NCBI GenBank assembly: GCA_910588415.1
Contig: CAJUPK010000011.1
Location: 18,708 to 30,618 of the forward strand
Origin: an uncultured Oscillospiraceae bacterium
GTDB taxonomy: Bacteria > Bacillota > Clostridia > Oscillospirales > Acutalibacteraceae
Reading direction: 5' to 3'
Length of the DNA: 11,911 nucleotides
Both the position numbers and the translations under genes were made by a program. The notes under the pieces are model-generated. The model made no database searches and was not told the DNA's origin. It saw only the letters and a program-made list of their open reading frames with translations. Below, piece by piece: positions 6,891 to 11,911 of this stretch (within the stretch, counting starts at the first letter, position 1; each line of letters starts with the position of its first letter).

Positions 6891-7922
6891 CTAATTTAAT
6901 GTTTCGCTGTTATTCAGCGGCTCCTGCAAATCGCGTACACTGTCCCGCTCAACAAAACCGCTGGCAATCTGGATCTTCGTACAGTAATCGTTTCCATATT
7001 CCACCAGCTGCATCAACCGCCGCACAGCAGCACAGCCCATCTGGCGATTATACACTTTGACTGTGGTTAGCGGTGGCGTGGAGATAGAGCAAAAGGGCAG
7101 GTCATCAAAGCCTACTACTGATATATCCTGCGGGATGCGGATTCCATGCTGCTGCAAAGCGCGCATAGCTCCCAAGGCAATCATGTCATTATCCGCAAAG
7201 AAAGCGGTTGGAAGCTCCGGCTTCTTTTCCAGCAAAGCCGCCATATCTTTGCAGGCTCCCTCCATATTGGGAGTCAGGTCAAAGGTGTAAGCTGGATTCA
7301 AGTTGAGGCCATGTTCCTGGAGAGCCCGCTGATAGCCCATCCTGCGATAATAAAAATTTTTGATTTCAAAATTTCCCCGCAGATATCCTATGTGCTGGTG
7401 ACCTTTTTGGATTAAGTAGTCTACTGCCCGATAAGACGCATCTGTATTGTCGATAAGCACAGCATCGCACCCCAGCCTCTCGTACCAATTATCCAATATA
7501 ACCAGTGGAACCGAAGCACTTTGAAGCCTTGCCGCTTCTGCAGCCTCCATCTCTGTAGCCAGGACAAGCAGCGCCGACGCCCTGTCGTTCAGCAGTTCTC
7601 CCATGTCTTCATCATATTGCGGACTGCCTTGATCTATATGGCAGAAAACACAGTCGAACCCAAAGCTCCTGCATTCCGCCTCCACCCCAGCCATCAGCGA
7701 TGAAAAAAAGGGCGAATCATTTACTATAGAGCCATTCTTTCTATAGATTACAAGTTTAACCTTCCTAATTCGTTGGCCATTCAGGTAGCCGATTTCCCTG
7801 GCTGTCTGGAATATCTTTTCCGCCGTGTCTTTATTCACGCCCCGCTTATTATTTAAAGCATTGGACACCGTAGCTGGTGAAAATCCGGTAATCCTGCTAA
7901 TGGTTTCTATATTCACCTTCAT
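6891..7922 (-). CDS. LacI/GalR-family transcriptional regulator
   Basis: 343-residue regulator. The N-terminal LacI helix-turn-helix is clear at residues 4-24 (IETISRITGFSPATVSNALNN), followed by the usual VNKDTAEKIFQTAREIGY. The hinge is unusual: RIRKVKLVIYRKN (51-63) lacks the common basic hinge helix with its minor-groove leucine. Residues about 56-335 form a periplasmic-binding-protein-like sugar-sensing domain, with DISVVGFDDLPFCSISTPPLTTVKV near the C-terminal part as in PurR/GalR relatives. It is the first gene of the operon and most likely controls it, including itself, in response to the operon's sugar or an intermediate. The ATG at 7922 is preceded by AAAGGAAA at 7940-7933, ten nt away, a slightly distant ribosome site that can be hidden in a leader hairpin. 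Confidence 0.92.
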   Translation of the reverse strand: MKVNIETISRITGFSPATVSNALNNKRGVNKDTAEKIFQTAREIGYLNGQRIRKVKLVIYRKNGSIVNDSPFFSSLMAGVEAECRSFGFDCVFCHIDQGSPQYDEDMGELLNDRASALLVLATEMEAAEAARLQSASVPLVILDNWYERLGCDAVLIDNTDASYRAVDYLIQKGHQHIGYLRGNFEIKNFYYRRMGYQRALQEHGLNLNPAYTFDLTPNMEGACKDMAALLEKKPELPTAFFADNDMIALGAMRALQQHGIRIPQDISVVGFDDLPFCSISTPPLTTVKVYNRQMGCAAVRRLMQLVEYGNDYCTKIQIASGFVERDSVRDLQEPLNNSETLN

Positions 7923-7932
7923 ATGGTTTTTA

Positions 7933-8028
7933 TTTCCTTTCTATGGACACTAACTACGCTTTAAGGTGTTTATAAAGGGTAACAAGGCTGGTATTGTAAT
8001 ATTTTTCATACTTGATAGTGTCAGGAAA
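7933..8028 (-). promoter_or_regulatory. Leader structure that can mask the regulator's ribosome site
   Basis: In the minus-strand leader, UUUCCU followed directly by GACACUA (8028-8016) can pair with UAGUGUC (7952-7946) and AGGAAA (7938-7933), the latter being the Shine-Dalgarno of the LacI-type gene. That is 7 + 6 base pairs with a 7-nt one-sided bulge and a 63-nt loop. The complementarity is visible; that it forms or regulates translation is inference. No known riboswitch class is recognised in the leader. Confidence 0.35.
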
Positions 8029-8143
8029 GATACGGGATTTTATCTTGAGTCCCCCACCGCTTTATATAAATTTTTGTGTAATATTTTATATAGACACGTA
8101 CTGATTTCTTAATCCTCTTTTTGATTTTCTATATTTCAATCTA

Positions 8144-8172
8144 ACAGTACCACACTTTAGCCAAATTGTCAA
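8144..8172 (-). promoter_or_regulatory. Sigma-A promoter of the regulator/apiose-type operon
   Basis: On the minus strand a perfect TTGACA (8172-8167) is followed by a 17-bp spacer and TACTGT (8149-8144), preceded by TG at the extended -10 position (TGGTACTGT). The three most important -10 bases (T1, A2, T6) match. Start of transcription would fall near 8137, giving a leader of about 215 nt before the ATG at 7922. It is the best promoter match in the intergenic gap and lies downstream of the uronate operon's terminator. Confidence 0.6.
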
Positions 8173-8247
8173 CCAATATTTTTCGTTCCTTTTTCTTTAT
8201 CGCAAGCTCACACTCATATTGACATAAATATTTATTTAAAAATTTAA

Positions 8248-8269
8248 TTATTCCAAATAATTGGAATAA
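8248..8269. repeat. 22-bp palindrome next to the uronate terminator
   Basis: Perfect 9-bp arms TTATTCCAA (8248-8256) and TTGGAATAA (8261-8269) around ATAA. Read on the minus strand it is followed by TTAAATTTTT, so it may be a second, weaker terminator hairpin behind the main one; as DNA it also has the form of an operator for a dimeric regulator. It lies about 75 bp upstream of the -35 box of the next operon. Which role it has cannot be decided from sequence. Confidence 0.55.
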
Positions 8270-8306
8270 AAATTGGGATCCGCACTCTTTGGCGCTGATC
8301 CCAATT
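8268..8306 (-). terminator. Intrinsic terminator of the uronate operon
   Basis: Perfect 10-bp inverted repeat AATTGGGATC (8271-8280) and GATCCCAATT (8297-8306); CGC (8281-8283) and GCG (8292-8294) can extend the stem with slight asymmetry. On the minus strand the stem runs into TTTTTATT, a proper U-tract. It starts 35 bp after the uxuB stop, the expected place for the end of the eda-uxuA-uxaC-uxuB transcript. Confidence 0.85.
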
Positions 8307-8340
8307 CTCCGCATGGTTACACTTTAGCAAGGTTTAACGC

Positions 8341-9183
8341 TTATACCCCTGAATAGGCAGAGTATCCTCCATCAATTGGCAATACTACGCCAGTAATGGC
8401 ACTGGCTGCACGGTCATCGCACAGGAAAAAGACCGCCCCAAGCAATTCATGGCTCTCCACAAATCGCCCCATAGGAGTGCCTGCCAGTATTTTCTTTGAG
8501 CGGGCTGTGGGCTTTCCATCGTTATCAAACAACAGTGCCCGGTTTTGGTTTGAGACCAAAAAGCCTGGCGCGATAGCATTGCAGCGGATACCTGTACCAG
8601 CAAAATGCGTGGCAAGCCACTGAGTAAGATTACTTACAGCTGCTTTGGCACCGGAATAGGCAGGAATTTTCGTTAGCGGCACATAGGCATTCATAGACGA
8701 AAGATTCAAGATACATCCCCCTCCTCGTTCCGCCATATCACGGGCAAATGTCTGAGTGGGTAACAGAGTGCCTTGAAAATTCAGCTTAAAAACAAAATCT
8801 ACACCCTGTGGGTCCAAATCGAAAAAGTTTTTTTGACCCTCTTTCGCCTCGTGGTGATACTCATTGTCCGTAGTCGCCCGAGGATTATTGCCGCCGGCAC
8901 CGTTTATCAGGATATCACAGGGGCCAAGATCCGCTTTCACTTGCTCATGTACAGCCTCCAGGCCTTCCTGCTCCAAAACATTCACTCCATAGCCCTTGCA
9001 GGTCCATCCCTGGCTGCTGCACTCCTCTGCCAATTGTGTTACAGCTTCCAAATTCAAATCCAGTGCCGCCACTTTCGCCCCAGCCTGAGCAAAAGCCCGG
9101 GCCATGTCACCACACAGTACACCTCCAGCACCAGTGATCACTACTACTTTATTGCAAAAATCCACATTTAATGGCAAATCCAT
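8341..9183 (-). CDS. uxuB: SDR-type D-mannonate oxidoreductase (fructuronate reductase)
   Basis: 280-residue classical short-chain dehydrogenase. TGAGGVLCG (17-25) is the dinucleotide loop, D42 in AALDLN after the second strand favours NAD(H), NGAGGNNP (94-101) is the NAG-type motif, S162/S163 and Y176-SGA-K180 are the catalytic residues, and IAPGFLVSNQNRALL (204-218) is the substrate-loop region. The TGAGGVLCG and NGAGGNNP forms plus the insertion after residue 102 are typical of the Firmicutes enzyme related to B. subtilis YjmF/UxuB, which reduces D-fructuronate to D-mannonate and replaces the unrelated long-chain UxuB of E. coli. Context with uxuA and uxaC supports this strongly. ATG at 9183 has GAGGTG nine nt upstream. 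A 66-nt gap after uxaC shows no structure I can recognise. Last gene of the operon. Confidence 0.88.
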   Translation of the reverse strand: MDLPLNVDFCNKVVVITGAGGVLCGDMARAFAQAGAKVAALDLNLEAVTQLAEECSSQGWTCKGYGVNVLEQEGLEAVHEQVKADLGPCDILINGAGGNNPRATTDNEYHHEAKEGQKNFFDLDPQGVDFVFKLNFQGTLLPTQTFARDMAERGGGCILNLSSMNAYVPLTKIPAYSGAKAAVSNLTQWLATHFAGTGIRCNAIAPGFLVSNQNRALLFDNDGKPTARSKKILAGTPMGRFVESHELLGAVFFLCDDRAASAITGVVLPIDGGYSAYSGV

Positions 9184-9249
9184 TTACACTTCACCTCGTA
9201 TTTTTACATTCATATTTCCAGCATGGCCAGCCACACTCCATCCACACGA

Positions 9250-10647
9250 TTACAATGCAAATCCAAAATACCGTTTTGTATTGTAATAGCTCAAGTCCGC
9301 TACCAACTGATTCAACAGCCGCCGATCATCCGGGTATTGCCCGCTCTCGACCCACTCTCCTATGAGTTCGCACAGCACCCTTCTAAAATATTCATGCCTC
9401 GGATAGCTTAAAAAAGACCGAGAGTCTGTCAACATTCCCACAAACTCTCCCAGCACACCTCCAGCGGCCAGTTCGGTTAGCTGCGCACGCATACCAGGTC
9501 GGCTGTCATTAAACCACCAGGCACTGCCAAGCTGAAGTCCCCCTGCGCCAAAGCCTTGGAAAGAGCCCATAATAGACGCTAAAGGGGTATGGTCATTGGG
9601 GTTCAATGAATAAAGAATCAGTTTTGGCAGGCCTTTATTTTCCAAAAAGGCATTTAGCAAAGGAGCCAGGCATTGTACTCCAGACAAGCTGTTGATGGCG
9701 TCTCCTCCTCCATCCGGTCCAAAATTTGCAAGGAGAGCGCCATTGATGTTCCGCAGGCAGCCAAAATGGATCTGCATCACCCAGCCTAGCTCTGTATACC
9801 GTTTGGCGCAGGCCATCGTCAGCAGAGTTTTATAGGCGTCAGCCTGGACCTGATCCACTTTCTGCCCCTCCATGGCCATGCGGAAGGCCTTTTCCGCGGC
9901 ATCCTTCTCAGGAGGCGCAAACATGCAGGCATCCAAGCCATGGTCTGCGCAGAGACATCCATTGGCGGCAAAAAAATCAATACGCTCTACAAGAGCCGCT
10001 GCCACCTCTTCCGCGCTGGATAATTCTCTCCCCACAGTTTTCCCCAGCCGGACGATGTACTCACGGAATCCTGGTTTTTCAATATTGATCGCTTTGTCTG
10101 GACGGAAAGCTGGCAGCACAGAAATCTCCAGCGTTTCGTCAGCAGCCATTTGTTTATGCCAGCGCAGATCATCTGCTGGGTCATCTGTAGTACAAATCGC
10201 CTGCACACAGAACTTTCGCATTAAAGCCCGGGCTGAGCTTTCCTGCAGCTGCTGGTTCGCCCGGCGGTAGATACTTTCCGCTGTATCGGGTCCCAGCACC
10301 TCGTGGATACCAAAGGTGCGGCGAAGCTCCAAGTGGCTCCAATGATAAACAGGATTCCCTATCAGTTTTGGCATAATGCTTGCAAAAGCCGAAAACTTCT
10401 CCCAATCTCCGCCATTCCCTGTTACCAGTTCTTCCGGTATGCCTGCAGCACGCATGAGACGCCATTTATAATGGTCCCCACCCAGCCAAACCTGGGTGAT
10501 ATTGTCAAAGTGCCTATCCTCCGCGATATCCTTTGGATCTATGTGGCAGTGGTAATCAATGATGGGAAGTTCTTCTGCCACTTCATGATACAGAGCCCGC
10601 GCTGTGTGAGTGGACAGCAAAAAATCTTCGTTCATAAATTCAGCCAT
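9250..10647 (-). CDS. uxaC: Uronate isomerase
   Basis: 465-residue member of the amidohydrolase-superfamily uronate isomerases, full family length. The N-terminal metal motif DYHCHIDP (31-38) gives H33 and H35; DRHFDNITQVWLGGDHYKWRLMR follows as in E. coli UxaC; CTTDDPADDL lies near residue 155; MQIHFGCLRN is close to residue 290 and GSAWWFNDSRPGM near residue 385. It converts D-glucuronate to D-fructuronate and D-galacturonate to D-tagaturonate in the cytoplasm. The ATG at 10647 has a full AGGAGG six nt upstream and lies 10 nt after the uxuA stop, so the two are co-transcribed. Downstream the SDR oxidoreductase takes the fructuronate. Confidence 0.97.
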   Translation of the reverse strand: MAEFMNEDFLLSTHTARALYHEVAEELPIIDYHCHIDPKDIAEDRHFDNITQVWLGGDHYKWRLMRAAGIPEELVTGNGGDWEKFSAFASIMPKLIGNPVYHWSHLELRRTFGIHEVLGPDTAESIYRRANQQLQESSARALMRKFCVQAICTTDDPADDLRWHKQMAADETLEISVLPAFRPDKAINIEKPGFREYIVRLGKTVGRELSSAEEVAAALVERIDFFAANGCLCADHGLDACMFAPPEKDAAEKAFRMAMEGQKVDQVQADAYKTLLTMACAKRYTELGWVMQIHFGCLRNINGALLANFGPDGGGDAINSLSGVQCLAPLLNAFLENKGLPKLILYSLNPNDHTPLASIMGSFQGFGAGGLQLGSAWWFNDSRPGMRAQLTELAAGGVLGEFVGMLTDSRSFLSYPRHEYFRRVLCELIGEWVESGQYPDDRRLLNQLVADLSYYNTKRYFGFAL

Positions 10648-10657
10648 TGTTTTCCTC

Positions 10658-11707
10658 CTATGTCTCTATCTGGCCCCCATTAGCCTCTATCAGTCCATTG
10701 AGATAAGCGCTTCCCAAGGCCCGGTCATACAGGCCATAGCCCGGCTTACCTGTCTCCCCCCAAATCATTCGGCCATGGTCAGGCCGGAACCAGCCTTCAA
10801 AACCAGTTTCTACCAGAGCTTTGACAATGGCGTTCATGTCTAAAGAGCCGGCAGGCGTCCAATGGCCCGACTCCTCGAAGCTGCCGTCTTCTAAAATCTT
10901 TACATTGCGCAGGTGCATAAAAGCAATGCGCTTTTTAGCAGAATATTTCCGCACCATGGCCGGAATATGGTTTTTGGCTGAACACCCTAAAGAACCGGTA
11001 CATAAGCACAGGCTGTTGGCAGGGCTGTCCACAATGGAGAGATAACGGTCCAAGTTCGCTTCACAGGTAACCACTCTGGGCAATCCAAAAATGGGATAAG
11101 GGGGATCATCCGGATGCAGAGCCATCACAGCCCCGCAGCTTTCCGCTACAGGTATCACCCGTTTCAGAAAATACTCAATGTTTTTCCACAGCCCAGCCTC
11201 TCCTAATTCTCCGTAAGCCCGAATCAGCTCCCGTACCTCCTGCTGGCTGTAGCTTTGATCCCAACCGGGCAGGTGGATGTCATCTTTTAAAGGGTCCAGC
11301 CCTTTAAGCTGCTCCCAGTACATGACCAAGCTGGTGGAGCCGTCTGGAGAGGGGCGGTCCAGCTGGGTGCGGGTCCAGTCAAATACCGGCATAAAGTTGT
11401 AGGTTATACACTTTACCCCGTATTTCGCACAGCGGCGAATGTTCTCGCAGTAATTTTCTATGTGCCGGTCTCGCTCCGGCAGGCCCAGCTTAATCTCCTC
11501 TGTTACAGGAATAGACTCTACCACATCAAAAACCAATCCCTGTGCGGCGCAAGCATCGGCAATGTGCTGAATACTCTCCTCTGGCCAGACCTCCCCTGGC
11601 GGCACATCGTATACCGCTGAGACGATAGAGCGCATACCTGGGATCTGCCGGATATGTTCCAGACGTATGGGGTCACTCTCCCCATACCAGCGGAAAGCAC
11701 TTTTCAT
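10658..11707 (-). CDS. uxuA: D-mannonate dehydratase
   Basis: 349-residue xylose-isomerase-like TIM-barrel enzyme that dehydrates D-mannonate to 2-keto-3-deoxy-D-gluconate with Mn2+/Fe2+. The N-terminus MKSAFRWYGESDPIRLEHIRQIPG is typical; YNFMPVFDWTRT is at 103-114, ALHPDDPPYPIFGLPR (196-211) carries metal-ligand H198, LCTGSLG (235-241) a conserved Cys, FMHLRN (263-268) H265, and FRPDHGR (307-313) D310 and H311. The length is that of the shorter Gram-positive form (E. coli UxuA is 394). ATG at 11707 with AAAGGAGTG upstream, 29 nt after the eda stop. Confidence 0.97.
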   Translation of the reverse strand: MKSAFRWYGESDPIRLEHIRQIPGMRSIVSAVYDVPPGEVWPEESIQHIADACAAQGLVFDVVESIPVTEEIKLGLPERDRHIENYCENIRRCAKYGVKCITYNFMPVFDWTRTQLDRPSPDGSTSLVMYWEQLKGLDPLKDDIHLPGWDQSYSQQEVRELIRAYGELGEAGLWKNIEYFLKRVIPVAESCGAVMALHPDDPPYPIFGLPRVVTCEANLDRYLSIVDSPANSLCLCTGSLGCSAKNHIPAMVRKYSAKKRIAFMHLRNVKILEDGSFEESGHWTPAGSLDMNAIVKALVETGFEGWFRPDHGRMIWGETGKPGYGLYDRALGSAYLNGLIEANGGQIET

Positions 11708-11736
11708 ACTATCACTCCTTTGATATTCTATACTTG

Positions 11737-11911
11737 TTAGGACTTACTGGGGCGGACCTGCTGCGCAATCGCCCGAGATTCTTTGCACAGCCGGGTAATC
11801 TCCTCCCAGTGCTGGCCATTGACCAGTTCCGCCGTGACCATATAGCTTCCGCCGCAGGCGGCGATCACAGGGCAGGACAGATAGTCGCCCAGGTTTTTCA
11901 ATGAGATTCCG
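11737..11911 (-). CDS. eda: KDPG/KHG aldolase, C-terminal fragment
   Basis: Only the last 57 codons plus TAA are inside the window; the 5' end lies beyond the right edge. The visible peptide begins GISLKNLGDYLSCPVIAACGGSYM and continues with a WEEITRLCKESRAIAQQ helix. The GISLxNLxDYLxCPxxxACGGSxM pattern is the phosphate-binding end of class I KDPG aldolases, which split 2-keto-3-deoxy-6-phosphogluconate into pyruvate and glyceraldehyde 3-phosphate. It is the last step of the hexuronate route encoded by the following genes. Expected KDG kinase is not visible. Confidence 0.9.
   Translation of the reverse strand, partial: GISLKNLGDYLSCPVIAACGGSYMVTAELVNGQHWEEITRLCKESRAIAQQVRPSKS

Noticed and set aside
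8061..8092. Repeated TTTATATA motifs in the leader
   Set aside because: Low-complexity AT-rich DNA; TTTATATAAA is self-complementary, so the copies read as either direct or inverted repeats without clear meaning.
7923..8340. Known riboswitch, tRNA or small protein gene in the intergenic gap
   Set aside because: I recognised no conserved riboswitch core, no tRNA cloverleaf, and no open frame with a ribosome site.
1..11911. Mobile elements, CRISPR array, attachment sites
   Set aside because: No transposase or integrase frame, regularly spaced repeats or terminal inverted repeats were seen; gene packing is uniform and collinear.

Overview
The window reads as a piece of a Firmicutes genome, most likely a gut-type Clostridia (Lachnospiraceae/Oscillospiraceae-like). 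The grounds are moderate GC in genes with an AT-rich intergenic region, strong AGGAGG-type ribosome binding sites, an SDR-type rather than long-chain D-mannonate oxidoreductase, and a YfhO-family membrane protein. This is inference; no phylogenetic marker is present. Every convincing gene is on the minus strand, so transcription runs from high to low coordinates. The left edge is a sequencing-contig end: bases 1-22 are the 3' part of an Illumina adapter, not biology.

Right part (11911 to about 8268): a hexuronate operon read eda (3' end only), uxuA, uxaC, uxuB. It covers D-glucuronate (and D-galacturonate through UxaC) to fructuronate/tagaturonate, then D-mannonate, KDG and KDPG cleavage. It closes with a clear intrinsic terminator at 8268-8306. 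KDG kinase and transporters are not in the window and would be expected further right.

Middle (8340 to 7923): a 418-bp AT-rich gap holding the terminator, a second 22-bp palindrome, a good sigma-A-type promoter (TTGACA, 17-bp spacer, TGn-TACTGT) and an unusually long leader of about 215 nt whose end can fold onto the Shine-Dalgarno of the next gene.

Left-centre (7922 to 719): a second, tightly packed operon read lacI-type regulator, L-fucose-isomerase-family protein, transketolase N-half, transketolase C-half, FGGY kinase, DUF5060/DUF4038-type glycosidase. Gaps are 14 nt or less, and two junctions are start/stop overlaps (8 bp and 4 bp). The order glycosidase, isomerase, kinase, split transketolase fits catabolism of the branched pentose D-apiose: an apiosidase-like hydrolase frees apiose, the isomerase gives apulose, the kinase gives apulose 4-phosphate, and the transketolase moves a two-carbon unit to glyceraldehyde 3-phosphate, leaving DHAP and xylulose 5-phosphate. 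The chemistry and gene content match the transketolase-type apiose pathway known from other bacteria, but the isomerase family and the substrate are inferred here. Lying beside a uronate operon, the pair would suit breakdown of apiose-containing pectin (RG-II, apiogalacturonan) or apiosylated plant glycosides.

Left edge (718 to 1): a hairpin terminator at 562-601, then the 5' end of a yfhO-like gene cut by the contig end.
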